A program made the translations under genes and the position numbers. A DNA stretch of 64,000 nt from Elizabethkingia meningoseptica_A (lineage in GTDB: Bacteria > Bacteroidota > Bacteroidia > Flavobacteriales > Weeksellaceae): the NCBI RefSeq assembly GCF_045762675.1, contig NZ_JBJDLK010000001.1:372001-436000 (forward strand), read 5' to 3'. Below the pieces are notes generated by a model, which saw nothing but the letters and a program-made list of their open reading frames with translations, was not told where the DNA came from and did not search any database. Shown one piece after another: positions 34,747 to 44,165 of the stretch. How positions within the stretch are numbered: the stretch's first letter is position 1; every line of letters starts with the position of its first letter.

Positions 34747-35712
34747 TTAATCGATGATATTACTGAATATATCGTGATGTACTTTTTCCTGCTGTACCGC
34801 TATTCGTTCTTTTAATTTGTTCCGGAAAGCCTGATACTCTTCACCTTTTTCCTGAACAGGGCGGTGTTGAAGCGCCTGGTTAATCTTTAAATTTTCTTTG
34901 ATAAAATCAAGAGTCTCAGGAGTGAGATAAGCTTTGGAGAACTTTTCCCATATATACTGAACGGCCTGATTGTTAGGATGGATAAGATCTTCTTTGTAAA
35001 AGCGGTAATCCCTGAGATCATCCATAAGGATTTCATATACCGGAAGGTATTCACAATGTTCGGATACTTCTACAAGTTCATGCACTGCGGTATTCAGCAA
35101 GGATTTACTGCGTTGATTCTCTGTAATACCATCTTTTATATGCCTTACAGGGCTTATTGTAAACAAAACCTGTAAATCCTGTGAAGAAATGTCTTTCAGA
35201 ATATTGATGGTTTCTGAAATAGCATCTGTAATTTCCAGATGAGATAAAAGCCTTTTTGTAAAATGCTTTTGCGGAATTTTATGGCAATTGGCTACGATCT
35301 TATTCAGTTCAGTAAATTCATATATCCATGAAGTCCCGTACGTAATAATGACCCATTTGGCCTCTCTTAAAAACTCTACAGCCTTGTTAAAAGATCGGTT
35401 TATCCTGTCAAGGCTTTTATGAAGATACTGATCGTCAAAGCCGGTATGGTGGTCCAGGCTTATATATTTTCCCTGATGGTAAATGAAATCCTCTTCAGTA
35501 TATTCTTTTCCTTCGTATATCCTTTTTAAAGCATTATTTACTGCGACAGGATGGAATATCGTGCCGAAAGGATTATTACAGGTTTGAAGCTGGCCGGAAG
35601 CAAAAATGGAAGCCATTTCGGTAGCGAAACAACTTCCAATGCTGAAAATGCGATCTTCAGCCTGAATTTTCTGCTTGCTTTCGGCAAGTTGTATTTCAGT
35701 TCTGAAAAGCAT
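34747..35712 (-). CDS. GSCFA domain protein
   Basis: 321 residues. The eponymous IFSIGSCFATEM is at the N-terminus, followed by NNPFGTIFHPVAV and the C-terminal DLIHPNNQAVQYIW block. This is an SGNH-hydrolase-like fold: Gly-Ser-Cys in block I and Asp-x-x-His in block V. Members are probably esterases or acyltransferases of unknown substrate. It follows the isoprenyl synthase gene by 5 bases, so it is cotranscribed. Confidence 0.88.
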   Translation of the reverse strand: MLFRTEIQLAESKQKIQAEDRIFSIGSCFATEMASIFASGQLQTCNNPFGTIFHPVAVNNALKRIYEGKEYTEEDFIYHQGKYISLDHHTGFDDQYLHKSLDRINRSFNKAVEFLREAKWVIITYGTSWIYEFTELNKIVANCHKIPQKHFTKRLLSHLEITDAISETINILKDISSQDLQVLFTISPVRHIKDGITENQRSKSLLNTAVHELVEVSEHCEYLPVYEILMDDLRDYRFYKEDLIHPNNQAVQYIWEKFSKAYLTPETLDFIKENLKINQALQHRPVQEKGEEYQAFRNKLKERIAVQQEKVHHDIFSNIID

Positions 35713-35717
35713 TTATC

Positions 35718-36689
35718 TTATGAATCTCTTTTTAATAAATAATTTGCAAGTTCTATAAACGGTTGTTTTTTATCATCCGGAAGATCAATCCTGTTAAGGT
35801 AGTGTTGTCCTTTCTCATTGTGTCTCTGGATCAGACGCTGTACCTTTTCATCAACTTTTGTTCTGCGGAATATTTTCTCTACACCGTATACTTTATCAAT
35901 ATTATCTGTTTTCTTTGAATACCAGAAGTTAAGTTCCTTACGCTCTTCTTCGTTGGCAAACTTTAATGCAATAAGGTACAGGATTGTCTTTTTATTCTCG
36001 AAAATATCACCGGCATGCTTTTTACCGAATTGTTCCTGCTTACCAAACACATCCAGGTAATCATCCATAATCTGGAATGCAATACCAATATGCAATCCGA
36101 AGTTGTAAAGATACTGAGCCTGTTCTTCACTAGCTCCAGCGATAAGTGCTCCGATTTTTAATGAAGCAGCACTTAATACCCCGGTTTTATTGGTAATCAT
36201 CAGCATATAATCGCGATAGGTTACATTGGGCATATTTTCGAAATTGATGTCCAGTTGTTGTCCCTCACATAAAACAGCTCCTGTTTCAGAAAATATTTTT
36301 ACACAGCTTTTGAATAATTCCGGTTCCAGATCTTCAAAAAACTGATAAGCTTTAATCATTAAAGCATCTCCTGAAAGAATTCCGGTGTTAATACCGTGCA
36401 GAGTGTGAATCGTTGGTTTATTACGACGAAGCGGCGCTTCATCCATAATATCATCATGTATCAGGGTAAAGTTGTGAAAAAACTCAACCGCAAGTGCCGG
36501 TTTAATAGCTTTTTCCATGTCTCCTCCAAAAAGGTCACATGCCATCATTACCATCATCGGGCGTAATCTTTTCCCTCCATGAGAGATGATATAATTAATA
36601 GGGTCGTATAGCTCAGACGGCTTTTGTGTAAACTTATGTTTCTCTATTCCTTCGGAAACAAGGTCCTGATATTGATCAAAAAACTTCAT
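35718..36689 (-). CDS. Polyprenyl (isoprenyl) diphosphate synthase
   Basis: 323 residues. The first aspartate-rich motif LIHDDIMDEAPLRR and the second FQIMDDYLDVFG are intact, as is GGKRLRPMMV. It condenses IPP with allylic diphosphates for menaquinone or carotenoid side chains. Chain length cannot be read safely. Leads the run with GSCFA and TatD. Confidence 0.92.
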   Translation of the reverse strand: MKFFDQYQDLVSEGIEKHKFTQKPSELYDPINYIISHGGKRLRPMMVMMACDLFGGDMEKAIKPALAVEFFHNFTLIHDDIMDEAPLRRNKPTIHTLHGINTGILSGDALMIKAYQFFEDLEPELFKSCVKIFSETGAVLCEGQQLDINFENMPNVTYRDYMLMITNKTGVLSAASLKIGALIAGASEEQAQYLYNFGLHIGIAFQIMDDYLDVFGKQEQFGKKHAGDIFENKKTILYLIALKFANEEERKELNFWYSKKTDNIDKVYGVEKIFRRTKVDEKVQRLIQRHNEKGQHYLNRIDLPDDKKQPFIELANYLLKRDS

Positions 36690-36737
36690 ATTACAAAAAT
36701 AGTATTTTTACCTTTTATTTGGGACTTTATTAAGCAT

Positions 36738-36762
36738 AAAAAAACTACCCGGAAAGGGTAGT
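36738..36762 (-). terminator. Terminator of the phosphate transporter unit
   Basis: Minus-strand ACTACCC/GGGTAGT stem (36744-36762) followed by six T residues, just after the Pit gene. Confidence 0.75.
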
Positions 36763-36783
36763 CTTTATTATTTTTTTCATTGT

Positions 36784-37923
36784 TTAGAATAATGATACAA
36801 TAAGATATGTTATTCCGGCTACAATAGCACTGATCGGGATGGTAAGAATCCATGCCCATAACAGGCTCACTGTAATTCCCCAACGTACTGCAGAAACTCT
36901 TTTGGTAAGTCCAACACCAATAATAGAACCGGTAATGGTATGTGTAGTAGAAACAGGAATACCAAAGTGATCGGTAATGAAAAGAGTAATTGCACCAGCT
37001 GTTTCAGCACTAACGCCTTCTAAAGGTGTTACTTTTGTAATTTTGGTACCCATTGTCTTGATAATCTTCCAGCCTCCGCTCATTGTACCTAATCCTATTG
37101 CAAGGAAGGAAACTAATGGTACCCATAGATAATGTTCAGTAAAATAACCAAAACGTGCAGCCGATTCCATGTTAACATATATAGGATCATGTAACATCTC
37201 CACATGGTAGTAAATTAATGCAGCTCCAATAATTCCCATAACTTTTTGCGCATCATTAAGCCCATGACCAAGACTAAACAGGGCTGATGATACAAGCTGT
37301 AGTTTTTTAAATGCTTTGTCAGCCTTATGCGGGTTACTTTTCTTATAAAGATGAACAATAATTAATGTAATAATTATTGAGATAAGCATTCCGATAAAAG
37401 GAGCTAAGAAAATAAATAGGAAAATAGGAATAACCTTATTAAATTTTACTACGCTTTGTGTTGTAAGCTGTTTAACTGCTTGTTTTATAGTTTCAAAAAA
37501 ACTAAAATCCGGATGTGCTGCGGAAACATTATGATAATCCATCATAAAGGCATGCATTAATGCAGCTCCCAGAAAACCTCCAATCAGAGTATGTGATGAA
37601 GATGAAGGAATCCCAAACCACCAGGTAAGTAAGTTCCATGCTATTGCGGCTAATAATCCGGAGAATATAACTTCAAGGGTAATAAAGTTTTCATTAACAG
37701 TCTTTGCAATTGTATTTCCGATTTTAAAATCTTTAAAAATATATGCAGCCAAAAAAAATGCAGCAAAATTCCAAAGAGCTGCCCACAGTACTGCCTGAAA
37801 AGGCGTTAATACCTTTGTAGATACTATGGTAGCAATTGAATTGGCCGCATCGTGGAAACCATTAATGTAGTCAAATATTAACGCTAAAGCAATGATAACT
37901 ATTAATAAAATAGGAAAATCCAT
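36784..37923 (-). CDS. Inorganic phosphate transporter, Pit family
   Basis: 379 residues and about ten membrane spans. The N-terminal repeat IFDYINGFHDAANSIATIVSTK and the C-terminal GVSTTHT-like PVSTTHTITGSIIGVG are the two Pit signatures. It takes up metal-phosphate with protons. Its 17-base distance from the DUF47 gene marks the usual Pit accessory pair. Confidence 0.92.
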   Translation of the reverse strand: MDFPILLIVIIALALIFDYINGFHDAANSIATIVSTKVLTPFQAVLWAALWNFAAFFLAAYIFKDFKIGNTIAKTVNENFITLEVIFSGLLAAIAWNLLTWWFGIPSSSSHTLIGGFLGAALMHAFMMDYHNVSAAHPDFSFFETIKQAVKQLTTQSVVKFNKVIPIFLFIFLAPFIGMLISIIITLIIVHLYKKSNPHKADKAFKKLQLVSSALFSLGHGLNDAQKVMGIIGAALIYYHVEMLHDPIYVNMESAARFGYFTEHYLWVPLVSFLAIGLGTMSGGWKIIKTMGTKITKVTPLEGVSAETAGAITLFITDHFGIPVSTTHTITGSIIGVGLTKRVSAVRWGITVSLLWAWILTIPISAIVAGITYLIVSLF

Positions 37924-37940
37924 TCTGTTGTTATATTAAT

Positions 37941-38579
37941 TTAGGCGTATTTAATCATGATGTTTTCAATAGTATTGGCTACATCTTCAGCCTTATCTGT
38001 TACAATCTCAAGGTAATTTAATACCGATGAAACTTTAATAATATTTATAGCATCTGTTGTTTCAAACAATTCAGCCATAGAATTGGATAACAGATCGTCT
38101 GCAATATTTTCGATAGAGTTTACTTTAATACAAGCCTCTTTTACCTGATCCATATTTTTGAAACCTTTCAGGTTTTTCATGGCGTTCTGGATCTCGATAC
38201 AAGCCTTGTGGATTAGCAATGAAAAATCACTGTAAGACTTTTGTTGTGGAGATTTATACAGGTAAATATATTTTGCAGAAGCGTAAATATAATCCGCAAT
38301 ATCATCCAGACCTGTTGCTAATTCGTGAATATCCTCACGGTCAAACGGGGTGATGAAATTTTTTCCTAACTCAACGAATATCTCATGAGTAAGATCGTCG
38401 TTTTTGTGTTCGTAATCGCTCATTTTTTTGAGCATAGAATCATCGTTTAAATCAAACTCTTTCAAAGCGTTATTGAAATCATTTGACATCGCAACAAGGT
38501 TATCTGTTACTTTTTCGAAAAGGACAAAGAAAATCTTATCCTTTGGTTGAAACGCGTGGAAAATATTACCAATTCCCAT
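37941..38579 (-). CDS. DUF47/PhoU-like regulator of Pit
   Basis: 212 residues, all helical. It has the PhoU-like pattern: EHKNDDLTHEIFVELGKNFITPFDREDIHELATGLDDIADYIY, with Glu/Asp metal sites. DUF47 proteins bind and control the Pit transporter encoded next to them. First gene of the pair. Confidence 0.9.
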   Translation of the reverse strand: MGIGNIFHAFQPKDKIFFVLFEKVTDNLVAMSNDFNNALKEFDLNDDSMLKKMSDYEHKNDDLTHEIFVELGKNFITPFDREDIHELATGLDDIADYIYASAKYIYLYKSPQQKSYSDFSLLIHKACIEIQNAMKNLKGFKNMDQVKEACIKVNSIENIADDLLSNSMAELFETTDAINIIKVSSVLNYLEIVTDKAEDVANTIENIMIKYA

Positions 38580-38663
38580 TATGATATAATCTTTTAAATT
38601 TCTGCAAATATCGGTAAAACGCTTTGGTAATGTAAGTGGTCAATGTTAATTTTTGTTAACATA

Positions 38664-38691
38664 AAAAACACTGCCCATGGACAGTGTTTTT
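38664..38691. terminator. Terminator after the DeaD-like helicase
   Basis: AAAACACTG pairs with CAGTGTTTT, with a T-tract on both strands. It terminates the minus-strand helicase gene; the DUF47 promoter lies on the other side. Confidence 0.8.
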
Positions 38692-38717
38692 AAATATTTA
38701 AAATCAAATAAGTTAGC

Positions 38718-40391
38718 TTAGTTAGCAACTTCAAGTCGCATTTCTCTGCCCTTGAATTTCTTATTATTGATGTTACCCATTACTTCGTTTTTGAAACTCT
38801 TTTCAACCTCAAAGAAGGTGAATTTTTCTAAGATTTCAATATCTCCGATATCAGCTTTTTTACCTGATTTTTTAGTAGACTGGTTAATGATGTCTAATAC
38901 ATCAACTTTTTTCAATTCATCTCTCTTTCCAAGATTGAAGAAGAAACGTACCATGTTTTCGCTTTTCTTTCTGGACTTGCGTTCTCCACGGTTTCTGTCT
39001 CTGTCTCTACCATCTCTGTCACGGCTGCGCTCACGTCTGCTGCCTCTGTCAGAATCATCTCTGCCATTGAATTTCTGCTCTGCGATATCATTACGGTTTT
39101 CGTAGTATAAAGCCAGATCACGCAGCTGGAATTGTAAAAGCTGACCAACAAGTTCTTCTTTTGTGAAATTGGAAAGATCCGGAATTAAGGCTTCATCGAA
39201 CTCGAAATAGTTTTCGTGCTCAGAGAATAATTTTTCAAAAACACCTTCTACCTGAGCTTTAATGATCTCCTGTCCGGTGGGAATTATTTTTTCAGTAATT
39301 TCAATTTTACTCTGGCTCTTAATCTGCTTAAGCTTACGGCTTTCTTCAGGCTTGATTAAAGCGATAGAAATACCATCTTTTCCAGCTCTACCAGTTCTTC
39401 CGCTTCTGTGTACGAACACCTCAGGATCATCAGGTAAAGAGAAATGTATAACGTGAGTTAATGAATCAACATCTAAGCCTCTTGCTGCAACATCGGTAGC
39501 CACTAGGATGTCGATATTCTTCAAACGGAATTTTTTCATTACCGTATCACGTTGTGCCTGAGAAAGGTCTCCGTGAAGGGCATCTGCTGCATATCCGTTT
39601 TGCATAAGGAAATCAGCAACTTCCTGCGTTTCCATACGGGTACGGCAGAAAATAATAGAATACTGGTTCGGGTTGTTGTCAATAAGTCTTTTCAGAGCTT
39701 CTTTTTTCTGACGGTATCCTACAACGTAGTATTCGTGTTTAATGTTTTTCTTAACCTCGTTAATAGAACCTACAGATATTCTGTGAGGTTTCGTTAAGTA
39801 GTTTTTAGAAATACGCTCAACTTCCTTGCTCATTGTTGCAGAGAAAAGGAAAGTTTGTTTAGTTTCAGGTGTTTCACTGATAATGGTTTCCAAATCGTCT
39901 TTGAATCCCATAGAAAGCATTTCGTCAGCTTCGTCAAGAACAAGCCAGTGGATATTTGAAAAATCCAGAGACTTACGGTTAATTAAATCAATAACACGTC
40001 CTGGTGTACCTACAATAATTTGTGGTTTTTCACGAAGTGATCTGATTTGGTCATTAATACTGCTTCCTCCATAAACAGCGACAGTTTTAATATTAGGAAG
40101 GTATTTAGAGTAGTTTTTTATGTCTTTCGTAATCTGAAGACATAGTTCGCGCGTAGGACACAAAACCAAGAACTGAATCTTTCGGCTGGTGTCATCAATC
40201 ATATCCAAAATTGGAAGGGAAAAAGCTGCAGTTTTTCCTGTACCCGTCTGTGCCAGAGCGATAAGGTCTCTGATGTCCGATGATATAAAGGGTATAGTTT
40301 GTTTTTGGATTTCGGTCGGGCTTTCGTATCCCAGTTCACCAATAGCCTTCAGAATTTCAGGACTTAAACTGGTTTCGGTAAATAAATTCAT
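38718..40391 (-). CDS. DEAD-box RNA helicase with DbpA-type RNA-binding domain (DeaD/CsdA-like)
   Basis: 557 residues. Q motif SPTEIQKQTIPF, AQTGTGKTAAF, PTRELCLQI, DEADEMLSMGF, SATMSKE and HRSGRTGRAG are intact. An Arg/Asp-rich linker (about 440-470, GSRRERSRDRDGRDRDRNRG) precedes a C-terminal RRM-like DbpA domain (MVRFFFNLGKRDELKKVDVL). It unwinds RNA during ribosome assembly and cold growth. The second DEAD-box helicase within 8 kb, but of a different subfamily from the RhlE-like one. Confidence 0.92.
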   Translation of the reverse strand: MNLFTETSLSPEILKAIGELGYESPTEIQKQTIPFISSDIRDLIALAQTGTGKTAAFSLPILDMIDDTSRKIQFLVLCPTRELCLQITKDIKNYSKYLPNIKTVAVYGGSSINDQIRSLREKPQIIVGTPGRVIDLINRKSLDFSNIHWLVLDEADEMLSMGFKDDLETIISETPETKQTFLFSATMSKEVERISKNYLTKPHRISVGSINEVKKNIKHEYYVVGYRQKKEALKRLIDNNPNQYSIIFCRTRMETQEVADFLMQNGYAADALHGDLSQAQRDTVMKKFRLKNIDILVATDVAARGLDVDSLTHVIHFSLPDDPEVFVHRSGRTGRAGKDGISIALIKPEESRKLKQIKSQSKIEITEKIIPTGQEIIKAQVEGVFEKLFSEHENYFEFDEALIPDLSNFTKEELVGQLLQFQLRDLALYYENRNDIAEQKFNGRDDSDRGSRRERSRDRDGRDRDRNRGERKSRKKSENMVRFFFNLGKRDELKKVDVLDIINQSTKKSGKKADIGDIEILEKFTFFEVEKSFKNEVMGNINNKKFKGREMRLEVAN

Positions 40392-40411
40392 TAATTTTTC
40401 TAAATATTCTG

Positions 40412-40419
40412 CAAAGATA
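40412..40419 (-). promoter_or_regulatory. -7 box of the DeaD-like helicase
   Basis: Minus-strand TATCTTTG, 20 bases before the ATG. The leader is short, so no long cold-shock 5' UTR is apparent. Confidence 0.5.
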
Positions 40420-40710
40420 CAATTTTTAACCCGAAATCCAGCATTAAGAGGGTGGAAATGATGGATTCCTCGTGATCGTCGGGCTTTTTGACAGGAATTT
40501 TATCATACATTAAAAAATGCTCGGTTTTGTTTTGTAATATATTGTTTTGTAATTATTTAAGTGTTGGTGGTAGTTGTCATTAGGTTTTACATATTAACAT
40601 TAAAAAAAATATGGGTGTTGAATAATTTCTAAAATAACCTGAGTTTAGAATAAGAAATGAAAAAAGAAAAAAATGTATATCATATTTGTTATGACAGGTG
40701 TTTTTTAAAT
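40420..40710. other. Intergenic stretch with no recognised feature
   Basis: About 290 AT-rich bases between the helicase promoter and the terminator of the TlpA-like gene. There is an imperfect direct repeat GTTTTGTAAT near 40530-40560; I see no ORF, RNA or clear promoter. Confidence 0.5.
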
Positions 40711-40738
40711 AAAAAAAGCACATCATGTAAGATGTGCT
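40711..40738 (-). terminator. Terminator of the TlpA-like gene
   Basis: Minus-strand AGCACATC/GATGTGCT stem (40718-40738) followed by seven T residues. Confidence 0.85.
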
Positions 40739-40761
40739 AAAAGAATATTGCAATTTTTAAA

Positions 40762-41280
40762 TTATTTCTTCAGTAGTTTATTAATTGTTGCCTGAATTTC
40801 CGGGTCATCCGGTGTAATAGCATAGTATTTGGCAATTTTAGTCTTCTGGTCAATAACTAAATAGCGCGGAATCCAATTAAGATCGATGTAATTATTGAAG
40901 TTATTTTTCCAGCCTTCAGAGAACCAGTAATTTTCTTTACCCTTCATATTGTATTTTTCAAGACTCTTGTCGAATCCTTCTCTGTTACGGTCCAGGGAAA
41001 AGAAAATGAAATCTACATCCGGATTATTCTTTTCAAGTTCTTCGGCTTTTGGAAGTGCAATAATACAGTCTCTGCACCATCCGGCCCAAAGATCGAGTAC
41101 CACAACTTTTCCTTTATGCTTGTTAAAAACTTCTTTTATAGTAAATACATTTCCGTTTTCGGCAGTAATCTTTTGTTCCAGTGCTTCTTTTGAAAATACT
41201 GACTTTAATACTTTTGGAACCTGCTGTGAGTATAACAGACCGCATATGATGATTCCAAACAGCGTGATGGCTTTTTTCAT
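40762..41280 (-). CDS. TlpA/ResA-like thioredoxin-fold protein
   Basis: 172 residues with a signal peptide (MKKAITLFGIIICGLLYSQQ). The redox site WCRDC (Cys69, Cys72) sits in VVVLDLWAGWCRDCIIALPKAE. PDVDFIFFSLDRNREG and LNWIPRYLVID with cis-Pro complete the fold. It is a periplasmic reductant or oxidant for cytochrome or envelope proteins. Stands alone. Confidence 0.88.
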   Translation of the reverse strand: MKKAITLFGIIICGLLYSQQVPKVLKSVFSKEALEQKITAENGNVFTIKEVFNKHKGKVVVLDLWAGWCRDCIIALPKAEELEKNNPDVDFIFFSLDRNREGFDKSLEKYNMKGKENYWFSEGWKNNFNNYIDLNWIPRYLVIDQKTKIAKYYAITPDDPEIQATINKLLKK

Positions 41281-41353
41281 GTTAAATTTCTATTTCTAAA
41301 CAAAGCTATATAAAAAATAGAAATTACAGAGCGGTTATGCTGGAATTAAGAAT

Positions 41354-41511
41354 CAAGATACAAGATACAAATGTAGTGATGTGATAATGTAATAGTAATA
41401 GCAGTATAGCAATAAGATCGTTGAGTATAATATAATTAATAAGGCTGCCAACCAAAACTAATAACAACCATTAATTAATCATCAATCATCAATTATCAGC
41501 TATCAGCCATG
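41354..41511. repeat. Heptamer-period repeats in the purA upstream region
   Basis: CAAGATA occurs twice in tandem at 41354-41367. A second block at 41477-41511 reads AATCATC, AATCATC, AATTATC, AGCTATC, AGCCATG, again with a strict 7-bp period. Apart from these and the purA promoter, 41281-41636 holds no gene that I can support. Confidence 0.65.
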
Positions 41512-41579
41512 TATGGTATTGATTTTTAGTGCTTGTTTTTTGATTTTGTGAATATTTATTTTTAAAAAGCAGTTTAAAA

Positions 41580-41611
41580 TTTGCCTCAAAAATGAATTAG
41601 AACTAACTTTG
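41580..41611 (+). promoter_or_regulatory. Complete promoter of purA
   Basis: TTTG at 41580-41583, a 20-base spacer, then TAACTTTG at 41604-41611, 25 bases before the ATG. Both boxes match consensus. Confidence 0.75.
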
Positions 41612-41636
41612 CATGAATCTAAATTTAAAGTAAAAT

Positions 41637-42923
41637 ATGTCAACTTACGTTGTAGTAGGCCTTCAGTACGGAGATGAAGGTAAAGGTAAAATTACGGATG
41701 TTCTTTCCGCTAAATCTGATTACGTTGTACGTTTTCAGGGGGGAGATAACGCAGGGCATACCGTATATGTAGGAGATAATAAATTTGTCCTGCAACTTTT
41801 ACCATCCGGTGTTTTACAATGCCGCGGAAAATGTTTCCTTGCTAATGGGGTAGTAGTAAATCCTAAATCTTTTCTGAAAGAAATCCAACAGATTGAAGAT
41901 AAAGGAATGAAAACAGATCACGTGTTTATCAGCCGCAGAGCCCATGTGATTATGCCTTACCATATTCTTCTGGATACTTACAGAGAAGAGGAACAAGGAG
42001 GTACACAAATTGGTACAACTAAAAAAGGTATCGGTCCATGTTACGAAGACAAAATTTCCAGAGTAGGAATTCGTATGGTGGATTTACTGAATCCGGAAAT
42101 CTTAAGAGAGAAAATCGAGAAAAATTTAAAGATTAAAAATGCTTTATTCTCCAAATATTTCGATAAGCCGGAATTAAATGTTGATGAAATCTATAATGAA
42201 TTCTTAGAATTAGGTGAAAAACTAAAAGACAGAATTGTAGATACAGAACTGGAAATCAACGAAGCAATTAAAGAAGGTAAAAATATACTTTTCGAGGGAG
42301 CTCAGGCATTGATGTTGGATATTGACTTCGGTACATATCCGTATGTTACGTCTTCTTCACCATCTACCGGTGGTGTTTGTACAGGAGCAGGAGTTCCGCC
42401 AACGTCTCTTCAGAATCTTATCGGTGTAGCCAAAGCTTACTGTACAAGAGTTGGTAACGGGCCTTTCCCTTCTGAACTTGATGATGAGCTTGGAGAAAAT
42501 ATCCGTAGAATTGGTGGGGAATTCGGTGCGGTAACCGGAAGACCAAGAAGAACAGGATGGTTAGATCTTGTTTCTCTGAAGCATGCTTGTATGATTAACG
42601 GTATTAATAACCTGGTTATTACAAAACTTGATGTAATGACAGGTCTTGGGAAGTTAAAAATTGCAACGCATTATAAAACTGAAGATGGTAAAATAATCGA
42701 TTACTTTACTTCTTCTACAACTAAGTTATATAACTATGAGCCTATCTATGAAGAATTAGAAGGATGGGATGAAGATATTACTAAAGTAAGAAGCTATGAT
42801 GAGCTTCCTGCTGCAGCAAAGAAATATATTGAATTTATTGAAAAGTACCTGGGTATTAATGTTTACCTGGTTTCTGTAGGGCCGGAGCGTTCACAGAATA
42901 TCATCAGAAAAGAGCTTTTCTAG
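41637..42923 (+). CDS. purA: Adenylosuccinate synthetase
   Basis: 428 residues. The N-terminal GTP/IMP site QYGDEGKGKITD and NAGHTV, FEGAQALMLDIDFGTYPYVTSS, and VTGRPRRTGWLDL are intact. It makes adenylosuccinate from IMP, Asp and GTP. Monocistronic between a full promoter and a strong terminator. Confidence 0.96.
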   Translation: MSTYVVVGLQYGDEGKGKITDVLSAKSDYVVRFQGGDNAGHTVYVGDNKFVLQLLPSGVLQCRGKCFLANGVVVNPKSFLKEIQQIEDKGMKTDHVFISRRAHVIMPYHILLDTYREEEQGGTQIGTTKKGIGPCYEDKISRVGIRMVDLLNPEILREKIEKNLKIKNALFSKYFDKPELNVDEIYNEFLELGEKLKDRIVDTELEINEAIKEGKNILFEGAQALMLDIDFGTYPYVTSSSPSTGGVCTGAGVPPTSLQNLIGVAKAYCTRVGNGPFPSELDDELGENIRRIGGEFGAVTGRPRRTGWLDLVSLKHACMINGINNLVITKLDVMTGLGKLKIATHYKTEDGKIIDYFTSSTTKLYNYEPIYEELEGWDEDITKVRSYDELPAAAKKYIEFIEKYLGINVYLVSVGPERSQNIIRKELF

Positions 42924-42944
42924 GAAAAAGAAAATATATGGTTG

Positions 42945-42981
42945 AAAAAAAGGTTCCGAAAATAATTTCGGAACCTTTTTT
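42945..42981 (+). terminator. Intrinsic terminator of purA
   Basis: Eleven-bp perfect stem AGGTTCCGAAA/TTTCGGAACCT with an ATAA loop, A-rich before and T-rich after. Confidence 0.9.
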
Positions 42982-43175
42982 GTAGGAAAAAATTTAGGAG
43001 AGATATTTATTTCGGGAAAAATTTTCTCAAATAGCGATGTATTCTTATGGGTTTTGTTTAAAATGTTACTATTTGCCGGATAATAGTTTTTATTTAACAA
43101 TTTTTTGGAATAAATTTTGATAAGTCTTAGGTATATGAGTTAATTTTTTTATCTAATCATCAAAAATCGCAAATT

Positions 43176-44003
43176 ATGAAACCTTTCCAGTATCTGAACC
43201 GAGAGTTCGCATTGAATGAAATTGTTTTTGAAAACAGAAACAAAGCTTATGGAGCCTATGATTTAAGAAATCATGCAGGGCATTATATGAATAAAGCCCT
43301 TTTTTCCGGTATTTTATTTTTTGGATTAATCACAGCGGGAGCTTTTGTGTATACCCATCTTACCAATTCTCCTGTAATAGAAGAAGGGCCGAAGGTACAA
43401 TTTAATGGGGTTATTATTAACGAGCCGACCGATCCGGTGAAACCACCTAAAGCAGATCCTGTGCCAGTACAGCCGCAGCAGCCGGTTAAAACGTATAATG
43501 CTCAAGTACCTGAACCGGTGAATAATCCCCCTGTTGAAAATGTAGTATCCAAACCACCGGTTGATGCTATTGCCGGAACGCAAAATATAGAAGCACCAGC
43601 TGCAACGCATCCTGTAATTCAAGCTCCTGTTCAGCAGCCTGGAACAGGAAATCAGCCTGTTGTTACACAGCAACCAGCGGTTTCAAACGATCCACAGATT
43701 AAAGTTGATGTTGAGGCTAGTTTTAACGGTGGACTGGATTCTTTCCGTGCTAAAATCAGAGAAAATTTTGACGGAAGTGCAATGGATGGAACAGATGGTA
43801 TTGTTAAAGCAACGGTCACTTTTATTGTTGAGAGAGATGGTACAATTACCAATATTAAAGCTGAAGGAGCTAACAGAACTTTTAATGAAGAAGCTGTTCG
43901 TACTGTAAAATCTGTAAAAGGGAAATGGATTCCTGCTAAGTTAGACGGACAGTATGTGAGATCTTATTTCAGAATTCCGATCTCCATGAAATTCGAAGAA
44001 TAA
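43176..44003 (+). CDS. TonB family energy transducer
   Basis: 275 residues. One membrane anchor lies near 40-62 (ALFSGILFFGLITAGAFVYT). A Pro-rich periplasm-spanning part runs about 80-165 (KPPKADPVPVQPQQPVKT). The C-terminal TonB domain follows (GIVKATVTFIVERDGTITNIKAEG and RSYFRIPISMKFEE). The N-terminal ALNEIVFENRNKAYGAYDLR block is the typical start of Bacteroidota TonB. It passes proton-motive energy to outer-membrane receptors. No exbB/exbD is adjacent. Confidence 0.9.
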   Translation: MKPFQYLNREFALNEIVFENRNKAYGAYDLRNHAGHYMNKALFSGILFFGLITAGAFVYTHLTNSPVIEEGPKVQFNGVIINEPTDPVKPPKADPVPVQPQQPVKTYNAQVPEPVNNPPVENVVSKPPVDAIAGTQNIEAPAATHPVIQAPVQQPGTGNQPVVTQQPAVSNDPQIKVDVEASFNGGLDSFRAKIRENFDGSAMDGTDGIVKATVTFIVERDGTITNIKAEGANRTFNEEAVRTVKSVKGKWIPAKLDGQYVRSYFRIPISMKFEE

Positions 44004-44025
44004 TTTCCAATTATAATATTGATTG

Positions 44026-44064
44026 ATTTATCCACAAAAAGTTTTTTTTGTGGATAAATTTTTT
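44026..44064 (+). terminator. Intrinsic terminator of tonB
   Basis: Fifteen-bp perfect stem ATTTATCCACAAAAA / TTTTTGTGGATAAAT (44026-44059) followed by T residues. Confidence 0.9.
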
Positions 44065-44140
44065 AAGGTATAAAGTGTTGTTTAACAAATATTTAACAAG
44101 ATGATGTCTTTTGTGATAGGCGTTGACATTAAAAAAATTG

Positions 44141-44148
44141 TATTTTTG
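44141..44148 (+). promoter_or_regulatory. -7 box of parA
   Basis: TATTTTTG matches TAnnTTTG, 17 bases before the ATG at 44166. A TTG lies 15 bases upstream, a little close. Confidence 0.5.
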
Positions 44149-44165
44149 AATCTTAAATCTTGAAA

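Noticed and set aside
43326..43852. Minus-strand frames inside tonB
   Set aside because: They arise from the proline-rich codons of tonB and have no start signals or family resemblance.
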